Shown here: one piece after another, positions 39,104 to 47,150 of the stretch
How the letters are laid out: every line of letters starts with the position of its first letter
Position numbering within the stretch: the stretch's first letter is position 1
Assembly: GCF_008370045.1 (NCBI RefSeq)
Contig: NZ_VOBN01000012.1
Coordinates: forward strand, 62,001-126,000
DNA from: Pseudomonas sp. ANT_J12
Lineage (GTDB): Bacteria > Pseudomonadota > Gammaproteobacteria > Pseudomonadales > Pseudomonadaceae
Direction of reading: 5' to 3'
Length of the DNA stretch: 64,000 bases
Translations under genes and position numbers: made by a program
Notes under the pieces: generated by a model
Seen by the model: the letters and a program-made list of their open reading frames with translations, nothing else
Database searches by the model: none
Told to the model about the DNA's origin: nothing

Positions 39104-39119
39104 CTGTCAGGTCTGACAG
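39104..39119. promoter_or_regulatory. LuxR-box-like operator (CT-N12-AG)
   Basis: CTGTCAGGTCTGACAG is a 7+2+7 palindrome that fits the CT-N12-AG pattern of acyl-homoserine-lactone regulator (Las/Rhl/Lux) boxes. It ends 69 bp before the ATG at 39189, a fitting place for a box overlapping the -35 region; a weak -10 candidate (CAATAT) lies at 39143-39148. No luxR or luxI homologue is in the window. Confidence 0.6.
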
Positions 39120-39188
39120 TAGACGAGCATAAACAAAATTCGCAATATTCCTGGGCAGTTTGCTCACACCTGTCAAGAGGAATGCAAC

Positions 39189-39611
39189 ATGAATATTGAC
39201 AAGTATTGGCTTCAGCCCATACCTAAAAACGATGATCCGACCAACATGTTTGCGTGGGTCATTAACGGCGACCAGGAAATAATCGCTAAAAATATATTTT
39301 TTTTCAGGGAATATGATCCGACTTCTGGCGGAGACCTTTACATATGGATGGCAGAAGAGGACGACCATAAATTCCTAATAGCGACCACCTACAACATAAT
39401 TGATCCACCACTGGTTACCGGCGTTGAACTCATCAACGAAGAATTCATCTTGGTATACGGTAACGGAAACGAATCGACTTCAATCAATAACGGAAGCCTG
39501 GCGGTATATCTGGATGCTGGAACAAAGACCGTTGCGGGAGGCTTCAGCATTGAAATCCCCCTCCATTCCCAGCACGTAAGCGCCAAAGGACGCTTCAATG
39601 TGAAGATGTAG
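39189..39611 (+). CDS. Hypothetical small beta-rich protein, cassette gene 1
   Basis: 140 aa, no family recognised. Start is well supported by AGAGGA 8 bp before the ATG. The protein is acidic and aromatic-rich with no signal peptide, no membrane segment and no cysteine; alternating hydrophobic strands (DLYIWMAEE, KFLIATTYNIID, GSLAVYLDAGTKTVAGGFSIEIPL) suggest a beta sandwich. It ends AKGRFNVKM. The downstream gene product has a very similar KGRFNF stretch near its end, so they are likely distant paralogues. GC is clearly lower than that of aer. Presumed first gene of an operon under the palindrome at 39104. Confidence 0.75.
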   Translation: MNIDKYWLQPIPKNDDPTNMFAWVINGDQEIIAKNIFFFREYDPTSGGDLYIWMAEEDDHKFLIATTYNIIDPPLVTGVELINEEFILVYGNGNESTSINNGSLAVYLDAGTKTVAGGFSIEIPLHSQHVSAKGRFNVKM

Positions 39612-39670
39612 GCCTGGCAATATGATTCCGAATGGCGGAAAACCTCATTAACCAAGAAGAGGACATCAAG

Positions 39671-40123
39671 ATGAGACACTTCGATATCATCCTCCCCAGG
39701 AAGAGCAATAACAAAAAACTCCGCCATTCATTCCATTGGACGCTCGATGGTCATCTGACAAAGGCTCATGACTGCTTTTTGCATCTCACCGAACCGCCTC
39801 ACGATGAATACTGGCACTTCATTGGCACTACCGGAACTCTTGAAGAGCACGGTAATTACTTCAGTTTCAACCTGACGGTGCCTAACATGGGAGAGGAACT
39901 TCTGGAGCATACTTATACGCTTGAAGATGGACTGGAGTTTTATCATGTCTATTCGGTGACCTACCCTGACTATATCGAGCTCAGATCATTCCCTGCCATC
40001 TATGCAGAACTCGCTATCCGGCTTAAACCCAAGGGCAAGGTCAAAGGCGACTTCAAGGGCAGGTTCAACTTCGACAATAAAGTCCTGGCTCCGGAAGGTG
40101 CATTTGAATTGTTTAGACATTAA
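39671..40123 (+). CDS. Hypothetical small beta-rich protein, cassette gene 2
   Basis: 150 aa, not recognised. ATG at 39671 has GAGGA 8 bp upstream; an in-frame start 39 bp earlier is less likely. Soluble, no signal peptide, strand-rich (FHWTLDGHLTKAHDCFLHLTE, YFSFNLTVPN, YHVYSVTYPDYIELRSF), ending KGDFKGRFNFDNKVLAPEGAFELFRH. The KGRFN segment matches the C-terminus of cassette gene 1. The spacing of 59 bp and same strand suggest one transcript. The pair may encode a secreted or cytoplasmic accessory product; nothing in sequence names it. Confidence 0.75.
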   Translation: MRHFDIILPRKSNNKKLRHSFHWTLDGHLTKAHDCFLHLTEPPHDEYWHFIGTTGTLEEHGNYFSFNLTVPNMGEELLEHTYTLEDGLEFYHVYSVTYPDYIELRSFPAIYAELAIRLKPKGKVKGDFKGRFNFDNKVLAPEGAFELFRH

Positions 40124-40157
40124 CCACTAAAAAGCACTGCACCATAGCGGGAGAAAT

Positions 40158-40245
40158 CAGGCGCAACACTCGGCGCTACTGAGTGAAGAACTGACGAAGA
40201 CGGCCAGTACCCAGTATTCGTTGGTGGAGCGGTTTAACCGCTGAT
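40158..40245 (+). repeat. 88-bp direct repeat, copy 2 (orphan aer 3' end)
   Basis: Exact copy of 38922-39009, including the aer stop codon, with no upstream aer sequence. It marks the right border of the cassette. Confidence 0.97.
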
Positions 40246-40265
40246 CTTCGTTGTCAGGGCGTGAT

Positions 40266-40372
40266 GATCGTTCCCACGCTCCGCGTGGGAATGCAGCCCG
40301 GGACGCTCCGCGTCCCAACAGCGGACGCAGAGCGTCCATTGAGGCATTCCCACGCGGAGCGTGGGAACGATC
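40266..40372. repeat. REP doublet (GTTCCCACGC-type)
   Basis: Same inverted pair as at 2467-2577: GATCGTTCCCACGCTCCGCG at the left and its reverse complement at the right, bounded by GATC. It starts 20 bp after the second aer repeat and ends 6 bp before the convergent hydrolase stop. Confidence 0.86.
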
Positions 40373-40378
40373 AAGACC

Positions 40379-41056
40379 TCACTGAAGAAACCCGGCCACC
40401 TTCTGCGCCGCAGCCGCCAAATGCTGCTCATGACTAAACCCCGAAGCCTTCAGCGGCTTCAAATCATGATCCCCGGCCACCAGCCAGAACACCTCGATAC
40501 TCGGCGACAACGCATACGCCTCGACCGCCTCCCGATTGCCCAGCGCATCCCGCTCGCCCTGCACAATCAAAGTCCGGGTCTTGAGCCCGGCCAGGTGCTC
40601 GACCCTGGGTTTCTCCGGTTTGCCCACGGCATAAAACGGATAGCCCAGGCACACCAGCGCATCCGCGCCCAATTCATCCGCCAGCAAACTGGCCATGCGG
40701 CCACCCATGGACTTGCCGCCAATGGCCAGCGTCCCAGTGACATGGCGTCGCACCTGGGCATACACCTCACGCCAGCATTCCAGCAGTTTCGGTGCCGGAT
40801 TTGGTGGGCGTTTGCCGCCGTCGAGGCGTCGTTGCGCCATGTAGGGAAACTCGAAGCGCACCACGTTGACGCCTTGTGCGGCAAGGCGCGCGGCCATGTC
40901 GTTCATCCAGGCGCTGTCCATCGGTGCACCGGCGCCGTGGGCGAGGATCAGCGTGGTCGATGACGGCATCGAGGCGGCATTCCACAGCCATCCATGATCC
41001 TCCAGGCACCGCGCCCATTGATCCCCGTCAATACTGGCTTTGTGCTCTTTGTCCAT
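40379..41056 (-). CDS. Alpha/beta hydrolase (KANL3/Tex30-like)
   Basis: 225 aa from the ATG at 41056, which has GAGG 6 bp upstream. Alpha/beta fold landmarks: TLILAHGAGAPMDSAWM (oxyanion region), the nucleophile elbow AIGGKSMGGRMASLLA with Ser in GKSMGG, RTLIVQGERDALGN (catalytic Asp loop) and WLVAGDHDLKP (His). Substrate unknown. Its 5' end overlaps the Anr-type site that serves the divergent ccoN gene, so the site might also affect this gene. Confidence 0.85.
   Translation of the reverse strand: MDKEHKASIDGDQWARCLEDHGWLWNAASMPSSTTLILAHGAGAPMDSAWMNDMAARLAAQGVNVVRFEFPYMAQRRLDGGKRPPNPAPKLLECWREVYAQVRRHVTGTLAIGGKSMGGRMASLLADELGADALVCLGYPFYAVGKPEKPRVEHLAGLKTRTLIVQGERDALGNREAVEAYALSPSIEVFWLVAGDHDLKPLKASGFSHEQHLAAAAQKVAGFLQ
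41019..41032. promoter_or_regulatory. Anr/FNR box for first cbb3 operon
   Basis: TTGATCCCCGTCAA matches TTGAT-N4-ATCAA at 9 of 10 fixed positions. It is 120 bp before the ccoN ATG, inside the first codons of the divergent hydrolase gene. It agrees with Anr control of the homologous P. aeruginosa cbb3-2 operon. Confidence 0.75.
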
Positions 41057-41152
41057 GCTTGCCTCGCTTTTAGTCTGCCTATAACTCCAGGCGAAGGAAG
41101 CGCTTGCCTCGTGCGCGCGCATTCACTTCGGCTGAACCGTGGATGGGGAACC

Positions 41153-42577
41153 ATGAACACTTCTATCAGTACCGCCTACAACTACAAGGTGGTCCGCCAA
41201 TTCGCCATTATGACGGTGGTATGGGGCATCGTCGGCATGGGGCTCGGGGTTTTTCTCGCCGCTCAATTGGTCTGGCCCGAACTCAACTTCAATTTGCCGT
41301 GGACCAGCTTCGGCCGTTTGCGCCCGCTGCACACCAACGCGGTGATCTTCGCTTTCGGCGGCTGCGCCCTGTTCGCCAGTTCGTTCTATTCGGTGCAACG
41401 CACCTGTCAGACCCAACTGTTTGCACCGAAAGTCGCCCAGTTCTGCTTCTGGGGCTGGCAACTGGTAATCGTGTTGGCGGCCGTCAGCCTGCCGCTGGGC
41501 TACACCAGTTCCAAGGAATACGCCGAGCTGGAATGGCCGATCGACATCCTGATCACCATCGTCTGGGTCGCCTACGCCATCGTGTTCTTCGGCACGCTGG
41601 CCAAGCGCAAGACCAAGCACATCTATGTCGGCAACTGGTTCTTCGGTGCGTTCATCGTCACCGTGGCGATCCTGCACATCGTCAACAACATGGAAATCCC
41701 GGTCAGCTGGACCAAGTCCTACTCGCTGTACGGCGGCGCGACCGACGCCATGGTGCAGTGGTGGTACGGCCACAACGCGGTAGGCTTTTTCCTCACCGCA
41801 GGCTTCCTCGGGATGATGTACTACTTCGTGCCGAAACAGGCCGAGCGTCCGGTTTACTCCTATCGCCTGTCCATCGTGCACTTCTGGGCGCTGATCACCC
41901 TGTACATCTGGGCCGGTCCGCACCACTTGCACTACACCGCGTTGCCGGATTGGGCACAGTCCCTGGGCATGGTGATGTCGCTGATCCTGCTGGCGCCAAG
42001 CTGGGGCGGGATGATCAACGGGATGATGACGCTCTCTGGCGCCTGGCATAAGTTGCGCAGCGACCCGATCCTGCGCTTCCTCGTGGTCTCCCTGGCGTTC
42101 TACGGCATGTCGACCTTCGAGGGGCCGATGATGGCGATCAAGACTGTGAACGCCCTCTCCCACTACACCGACTGGACCATCGGCCACGTTCACGCCGGCG
42201 CGCTCGGCTGGGTGGCGATGATTTCCATCGGCGCGCTGTACCACATGATCCCGAAAATCTTCGGCCGGCCACAGATGCACAGCATCGGCCTGATCAACGC
42301 GCACTTCTGGCTCGCGACTATCGGCACCGTGCTCTACATCGCCTCGATGTGGGTCAACGGCATCGCCCAGGGCCTTATGTGGCGCGCTGTCAACGAAGAC
42401 GGCACGCTGACCTACTCCTTCGTCGAAACCCTGGTGGCCAGCCACCCAGGCTTCGTCGTGCGATTGGTGGGCGGTGCGATCTTCTTCAGCGGCATGTTGC
42501 TGATGGCCTACAACACCTGGCGCACCGTGCGGGCCTCACAGCCTGCCGAAGCCGCCGCTGCCGCGCAGATGGCCTGA
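41153..42577 (+). CDS. ccoN: cbb3 oxidase catalytic subunit CcoN (operon 1, cbb3-2-like)
   Basis: 474-aa heme-copper oxidase subunit I, inner membrane, 12 helices, reducing O2 with high affinity. The heme and CuB ligands are visible: RPLHTNAVIF (low-spin heme His), WWYGHNAVGF (CuB His), GPHHLHYTALPDW (paired His) and DWTIGHVHAGALGW (two heme His). ATG at 41153 preceded by GGGGAA. It heads ccoNOQP. By order relative to ccoG it corresponds to P. aeruginosa cbb3-2, the low-oxygen-induced copy, and the Anr box upstream supports this. Confidence 0.96.
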   Translation: MNTSISTAYNYKVVRQFAIMTVVWGIVGMGLGVFLAAQLVWPELNFNLPWTSFGRLRPLHTNAVIFAFGGCALFASSFYSVQRTCQTQLFAPKVAQFCFWGWQLVIVLAAVSLPLGYTSSKEYAELEWPIDILITIVWVAYAIVFFGTLAKRKTKHIYVGNWFFGAFIVTVAILHIVNNMEIPVSWTKSYSLYGGATDAMVQWWYGHNAVGFFLTAGFLGMMYYFVPKQAERPVYSYRLSIVHFWALITLYIWAGPHHLHYTALPDWAQSLGMVMSLILLAPSWGGMINGMMTLSGAWHKLRSDPILRFLVVSLAFYGMSTFEGPMMAIKTVNALSHYTDWTIGHVHAGALGWVAMISIGALYHMIPKIFGRPQMHSIGLINAHFWLATIGTVLYIASMWVNGIAQGLMWRAVNEDGTLTYSFVETLVASHPGFVVRLVGGAIFFSGMLLMAYNTWRTVRASQPAEAAAAAQMA

Positions 42578-42587
42578 GGAGTCCGCC

Positions 42588-43196
42588 ATGAAACACGAAA
42601 CCATCGAGAAAAACGTCGGCCTGCTGCTGTTGCTGATGATCCTGGCCGTGAGCATCGGCGGTCTGACCCAGATCGTCCCGCTGTTCTTCCAGGACGTGAC
42701 CAATAAACCGGTGGAAGGCATGAAGCCCTACACCGCGCTGCAACTGGAAGGTCGCGACATTTACATCCGCGAAGGCTGCGTAGGCTGCCACTCGCAGATG
42801 ATCCGGCCATTTCGCGCCGAGACCGAACGCTACGGCCACTACTCGGTCGCCGGGGAAAGCGTCTGGGATCACCCGTTCCTGTGGGGCTCCAAGCGTACCG
42901 GGCCTGACCTGGCACGGGTCGGCGGCCGCTACTCCGAAGACTGGCACCGCGCGCATTTGTACAACCCGCGCAACGTCGTCCCGGAATCGAAGATGCCTGG
43001 CTACCCATGGCTGGTGGCCAATCAGCTCGACAGCAGCCACACCGAAACCAAGATCAAGGCCATGCGCACCCTCGGCGTGCCATACAGCGACGACGACATC
43101 AGCGGTGCCGTCGCCTCGCTCAAGGGCAAGACCGAAATGGACGCACTTGTCGCCTACCTGCAAGTGCTCGGCACTGCCATCAAGAGCAAGAGGTGA
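42588..43196 (+). CDS. ccoO: cbb3 oxidase monoheme cytochrome c subunit CcoO (operon 1)
   Basis: 202 aa. An N-terminal anchor helix (NVGLLLLLMILAVSIGGLTQIV) is followed by a periplasmic cytochrome c domain with one CxxCH site, GCVGCHSQMIRPF near residue 64, and ESKMPGYPW carrying the Met ligand. Passes electrons to CcoN. Ten bp after ccoN. Confidence 0.96.
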   Translation: MKHETIEKNVGLLLLLMILAVSIGGLTQIVPLFFQDVTNKPVEGMKPYTALQLEGRDIYIREGCVGCHSQMIRPFRAETERYGHYSVAGESVWDHPFLWGSKRTGPDLARVGGRYSEDWHRAHLYNPRNVVPESKMPGYPWLVANQLDSSHTETKIKAMRTLGVPYSDDDISGAVASLKGKTEMDALVAYLQVLGTAIKSKR

Positions 43197-43199
43197 GCC

Positions 43200-43418
43200 A
43201 TGGCCATTCCCTTTGAAATAGCCAGTGTGATGAGCAGTGGAATGATCCGCGGCCTGGGCACGGTCGTGGTGTTTGTGGCCTTCGTCGGCCTGGCGTTGTG
43301 GGTGTTCAACGGCAAGCGCAGCCCGGAATTCGCCGAAGCACGAATGCTGCCGTTCGCCGACGAGTTGAACCCCGATGACGCCACCCAAGAACCTGAACCA
43401 AGGAGTACCCGGCCATGA
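43200..43418 (+). CDS. ccoQ: cbb3 oxidase small subunit CcoQ (operon 1)
   Basis: 72 aa, one transmembrane helix (GLGTVVVFVAFVGLALWVFNGKR) and the conserved FAEARMLPFADE tail. Stabilises the oxidase complex. Start ATG at 43200; an internal ATG (MIRGLG) corresponds to the start of the shorter second-operon copy. Overlaps ccoP by 4 bp. Confidence 0.9.
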   Translation: MAIPFEIASVMSSGMIRGLGTVVVFVAFVGLALWVFNGKRSPEFAEARMLPFADELNPDDATQEPEPRSTRP

Positions 43419-44371
43419 CCACCTTCTGGAGTACGTGGATCTGCGTACTGACCATCGGCAGCCTGATCGGCCTGACCTGGCTGCTGATCGGCACCCGCAA
43501 GGGCGAAACCAAGGGCAGCGTCGACCAGACTATGGGCCACAGCTTCGACGGCATCGAGGAGTACGACAACCCGCTGCCGCAGTGGTGGTTCATGCTGTTC
43601 GCCGCCACGCTGGTGTTTGCCGTGGGTTATCTGGTCCTGTATCCGGGCCTGGGCAACTGGAAAGGCGTGCTGCCGGGTTACGAGGACGGCTGGACCGGCG
43701 TCCACGAGTGGGAAAAGGAAATGGACAAGGCAGATGCCAAGTTCGGACCGATCTTCGCCAAATTCGCCGCCATGCCGGTGGCAGAAGTGGCGAAAGACCC
43801 GCAAGCGCTGAAAATGGGCGGTCGCCTGTTTGCCTCCAACTGCGCGGTGTGCCACGGCTCGGACGCCAAGGGCGCCTTCGGCTTCCCCAACCTGGTGGAC
43901 CGTGATTGGCGCTGGGGCGGCGATCCCGACATGATCAAGACCACGATCATGGGTGGCCGGATGGCGGCGATGCCGGCCTGGGGTGAAATCCTCGGTGAGG
44001 CTGGCGTGAAAAACGTCGCCGCGTATGTGCGTCACGACCTGGCCGGCCTGCCGTTGCCCGCCGACAGCAACGCCGATGTGCAAGCCGGTCAGCAGTTGTT
44101 CAGCACCACCTGCGTCGCCTGTCATGGGGCAAATGGCCACGGCACTGAAGCCATGGGCGCACCGAACCTGACGCACCCGGCCGGTTTCATTTATGGTTCA
44201 AGCCTGGCGCAACTGCAACAAACCATTCGCCATGGTCGCCAGGGCCATATGCCGGCGCAGAACGAGTTGCTCGGTAATGACAAGGTGCAACTGCTCGCCG
44301 CCTACGTTTTCAGCCTTTCGAAGGGTGAGGAGCAGTTGAGCGGCAAGTTGCAAGCTACAAGCGGCAAGTAA
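43415..44371 (+). CDS. ccoP: cbb3 oxidase diheme cytochrome c subunit CcoP (operon 1)
   Basis: 318 aa, AAGGAG upstream. The N-terminal helix TFWSTWICVLTIGSLIGLTWLL and second helix WWFMLFAATLVFAVGYLVLYPG anchor two cytochrome c domains with heme sites NCAVCHGSDAKG and TCVACHGANGHG. The last dozen residues (EQLSGKLQATSGK) differ from the second copy and are encoded within a repeat sequence (CAAGCTACAAGCGGCAAGTA) that recurs just downstream, so the natural C-terminus has been replaced. Confidence 0.95.
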   Translation: MTTFWSTWICVLTIGSLIGLTWLLIGTRKGETKGSVDQTMGHSFDGIEEYDNPLPQWWFMLFAATLVFAVGYLVLYPGLGNWKGVLPGYEDGWTGVHEWEKEMDKADAKFGPIFAKFAAMPVAEVAKDPQALKMGGRLFASNCAVCHGSDAKGAFGFPNLVDRDWRWGGDPDMIKTTIMGGRMAAMPAWGEILGEAGVKNVAAYVRHDLAGLPLPADSNADVQAGQQLFSTTCVACHGANGHGTEAMGAPNLTHPAGFIYGSSLAQLQQTIRHGRQGHMPAQNELLGNDKVQLLAAYVFSLSKGEEQLSGKLQATSGK

Positions 44372-44908
44372 AGGCATAAAAATCAGCGACAAGTTTCAAG
44401 CTACAAGCGGCAAGTACAGGCAAAAGCAAAAGCTGCAAGCAACGAGATCCCTCTTGAAGCTTGCAGCTTGACGCTTATGGCTGCTTCTTTTTGTCACACC
44501 CCCTCCCCGCCTCCCTTTCGGTTCCCCTGATTCGGGTCTACGCTTGCTCGATGCGGACTGGCAAAGTACCGGTTCCAGGTCGAAATTAGCCGATGTGTTC
44601 GACAAATCTGCTCGATGACAGGCCGCAAAGGCTGGTAGATACCGGCTGTCGTGCAAATTGCCTTCTGTCACCCGAACCTTGCGTTTGAACACACCCCGTT
44701 ACAACTGACCTGAACCCCTCGCCTTTTTCGTCCGCTGCGACATTTTGTCCGGGGCCGATTTTGTCCTTACGCGGCGCATGGAAAGGCCGCAGAATCAGCT
44801 TCTGAAAGCATTGACCCAGGTCATGGTGCGTTGCAATGCCCCCCTGCTTTCTACATACTTGCGGCCGATTTTTATCCTAATAAAACACCCAAACCGTGGA
44901 ACCTTAGA
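44339..44908 (+). repeat. CAAGCTACAAGCGGCAAGTA repeats and upstream region of second cbb3 operon
   Basis: Between the cco operons. CAAGCTACAAGCGGCAAGTA occurs at about 44350 and again at about 44397, and AAGCTGCAAGC / GCTTGCAGCTT forms an inverted pair (44429-44470). The rest to 44908 has no gene. TTGACCCAGGTCAT at 44811-44824 loosely resembles an FNR box (7 of 10) and is not called. The ccoN promoter must be here. Confidence 0.6.
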
Positions 44909-46351
44909 ATGAGCACAGCAATCAGTCCGACTGCTTATAACTATAAGGTAGTCCGCCAGTTCGCCATCATGACGGTGGTCTGGGGGATCCTTGGCATGGG
45001 GCTTGGTGTCTTCATCGCCTCACAGCTCGTATGGCCGGAATTGAACTTCGGTCTGCCGTGGACGACTTTTGGACGCTTACGCCCGTTGCACACCAACCTG
45101 GTGATTTTCGCCTTCGGTGGTTGTGCACTGTTTGCCACTTCTTATTACGTCGTGCAGCGAACCTGCCAAACGCGACTGATTTCCGACAGCCTCGCGGCCT
45201 TCCACTTCTGGGGTTGGCAAGCGGTGATCATCGGCGCCATCGTCACCTTGCCGCTGGGTTACACCACCACCAAGGAATACGCCGAACTGGAATGGCCACT
45301 GGCTATTCTGCTGGCCATCGTCTGGGTGGTTTACGGTCTGGTGTTCTTTGGCACCATCGTCAAGCGCAAGACCAAGCACATCTATGTCGGTAACTGGTTC
45401 TACGGCGCCTTCATCGTCGTGACCGCGATGCTGCACATCGTCAACCACATGTCGCTGCCGGTCAGCCTGTTCAAGTCCTACTCGGCCTACTCGGGTGCGA
45501 CGGATGCGATGATCCAGTGGTGGTACGGCCACAACGCGGTGGGCTTCTTCCTGACCACCGGTTTCCTGGGGATGATGTACTACTTCGTGCCGAAACAGGC
45601 CGAACGTCCGATCTACTCCTATCGCCTGTCCATCGTGCACTTCTGGGCACTGATCACCCTGTACATCTGGGCCGGTCCGCACCACTTGCACTACACCGCG
45701 CTGCCGGATTGGGCGCAGTCCCTGGGCATGGCGATGTCGATCATCCTGCTCGCGCCAAGCTGGGGCGGCATGATCAACGGCATGATGACCCTGTCGGGCG
45801 CCTGGCATAAGCTGCGCACCGACCCGATCCTGCGCTTCCTCGTGGTCTCGCTGGCGTTCTACGGCATGTCGACCTTCGAAGGCCCGATGATGGCGATCAA
45901 GACCGTCAACTCGCTCTCGCACTACACCGACTGGACCATCGGCCACGTACACGCCGGCGCGCTCGGCTGGGTAGCGATGATTTCGATCGGCGCGATCTAC
46001 CACATGATCCCGAAACTGTTCGGTCGCGTGCAGATGCACAGCATCGGCCTGATCAACACGCACTTCTGGCTCGCGACCATCGGTACCGTGCTGTACATCG
46101 CTTCGATGTGGGTCAACGGCATCACCCAGGGCCTGATGTGGCGTGCAATCAACGACGACGGCACCCTCACCTACTCGTTCGTTGAAGCACTGCAAGCCAG
46201 CCACCCTGGCTACATCGTTCGCGCCCTGGGCGGTGCGTTCTTTGCCAGCGGCATGCTGTTCATGGCCTACAACGTATTCCGTACCGTACGCGCCTCGAAC
46301 CCGGTTGAAGCCGAAGCCGCCGCTCAGATTGCTGTAGTTGGAGCTCACTGA
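44909..46351 (+). CDS. ccoN: cbb3 oxidase catalytic subunit CcoN (operon 2, cbb3-1-like)
   Basis: 480 aa, highly similar along its length to the first CcoN, with the same His ligands (RPLHTNLVIF, WWYGHNAVGF, GPHHLHYTALPDW, DWTIGHVHAGALGW). ATG at 44909 gives MSTAISPTAYNYKVV, matching the other copy's start. Being next to ccoG, it corresponds to P. aeruginosa cbb3-1, the constitutively made enzyme. Overlaps ccoO by one base (TGATG). Confidence 0.96.
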   Translation: MSTAISPTAYNYKVVRQFAIMTVVWGILGMGLGVFIASQLVWPELNFGLPWTTFGRLRPLHTNLVIFAFGGCALFATSYYVVQRTCQTRLISDSLAAFHFWGWQAVIIGAIVTLPLGYTTTKEYAELEWPLAILLAIVWVVYGLVFFGTIVKRKTKHIYVGNWFYGAFIVVTAMLHIVNHMSLPVSLFKSYSAYSGATDAMIQWWYGHNAVGFFLTTGFLGMMYYFVPKQAERPIYSYRLSIVHFWALITLYIWAGPHHLHYTALPDWAQSLGMAMSIILLAPSWGGMINGMMTLSGAWHKLRTDPILRFLVVSLAFYGMSTFEGPMMAIKTVNSLSHYTDWTIGHVHAGALGWVAMISIGAIYHMIPKLFGRVQMHSIGLINTHFWLATIGTVLYIASMWVNGITQGLMWRAINDDGTLTYSFVEALQASHPGYIVRALGGAFFASGMLFMAYNVFRTVRASNPVEAEAAAQIAVVGAH

Positions 46352-46959
46352 TGAAGCATGAAGCAGTCGAGAAGAACATTGGCCTGCTGGCCTTCTTCAT
46401 GGTTATCGCCGTCAGCATCGGCGGCCTGACCCAGATCGTTCCGCTGTTTTTCCAGGACGTCACCAACAAGCCGGTCGAAGGCATGAAGCCTCGCCCTGCG
46501 CTTGAAGTCGAAGGACGCGACGTCTTCATCGCCAACGGTTGTGTCGGCTGCCACTCGCAGATGATCCGCCCGTTCCGTGCTGAAACCGAACGTTACGGCC
46601 ACTACTCGGTCGCCGGTGAAAGCGTCTGGGACCACCCGTTCCTGTGGGGTTCCAAGCGTACCGGTCCGGACCTGGCCCGTGTCGGCGGTCGTTACTCCGA
46701 TGACTGGCAGCGTGCGCACTTGTACAACCCGCGCAACGTGGTGCCTGAGTCGAAAATGCCGGCCTACCCGTTCCTCGTGGAAAACAAGCTCGACGGCAAG
46801 GACACCGCCAAGAAACTGGAAGTCCTGCGCACGCTCGGCGTCCCTTACACCGACGAAGACATCGCCGGTGCCAAGGATGCGGTGAAGGGCAAGACCGAAA
46901 TGGACGCGCTGGTGGCCTATCTGCAAGGCCTGGGCACCATCATCAAAAGCAAACGGTGA
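46351..46959 (+). CDS. ccoO: cbb3 oxidase monoheme cytochrome c subunit CcoO (operon 2)
   Basis: 202 aa, same length and layout as the first copy: anchor helix (GLLAFFMVIAVSIGGLTQIV), heme site GCVGCHSQMIRPF, Met ligand in ESKMPAYPF. Differences cluster in the linker and near the end. Overlaps ccoN. Confidence 0.96.
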   Translation: MKHEAVEKNIGLLAFFMVIAVSIGGLTQIVPLFFQDVTNKPVEGMKPRPALEVEGRDVFIANGCVGCHSQMIRPFRAETERYGHYSVAGESVWDHPFLWGSKRTGPDLARVGGRYSDDWQRAHLYNPRNVVPESKMPAYPFLVENKLDGKDTAKKLEVLRTLGVPYTDEDIAGAKDAVKGKTEMDALVAYLQGLGTIIKSKR

Positions 46960-46964
46960 TCTAG

Positions 46965-47150
46965 ATGGATATCGGGATGATTCGTGGCCTGGGCACCGTT
47001 GTCGTGATGGTGGCCTTTATCGGTCTGGCGTTGTGGGTGTTCAGCCCCAAGCGCAAGTCGGAGTTTGAAGACGCGACCTTGCTGCCTTTCGCGGATGATC
47101 CCGAAGCCATCAAGCACGTCGAGCAAGCTTCTAGGAGTAACAAAGAATGA
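46965..47150 (+). CDS. ccoQ: cbb3 oxidase small subunit CcoQ (operon 2)
   Basis: 61 aa with the single helix GLGTVVVMVAFIGLALWVFSPKRK and tail FEDATLLPFADD. Overlaps ccoP by 4 bp. Eleven residues shorter than the other copy, which has an N-terminal extension. Confidence 0.9.
   Translation: MDIGMIRGLGTVVVMVAFIGLALWVFSPKRKSEFEDATLLPFADDPEAIKHVEQASRSNKE

Larger units (their letters stand above)
39010..40157. mobile_element. Inserted two-gene cassette bracketed by aer 3'-end duplication
   Basis: 1,148 bp between the two copies of the 88-bp repeat. It contains a terminator, a LuxR-box-like palindrome and two short genes of lower GC than the surroundings. No integrase, transposase or inverted repeats are present, so it is either a passively acquired segment (for example single-crossover integration of a circle sharing the aer end) or a cassette mobilised in trans. 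Called mobile only from its structure. Confidence 0.65.

Noticed and set aside
44811..44824. TTGACCCAGGTCAT as an Anr box for the second cbb3 operon
   Set aside because: Only 7 of 10 fixed positions match and the homologous operon is expressed constitutively; too weak to call.
45077..46348. Long minus-strand frames over both ccoN genes
   Set aside because: Present over both paralogues because the sense sequences are alike; mirror images of codon bias, not genes.
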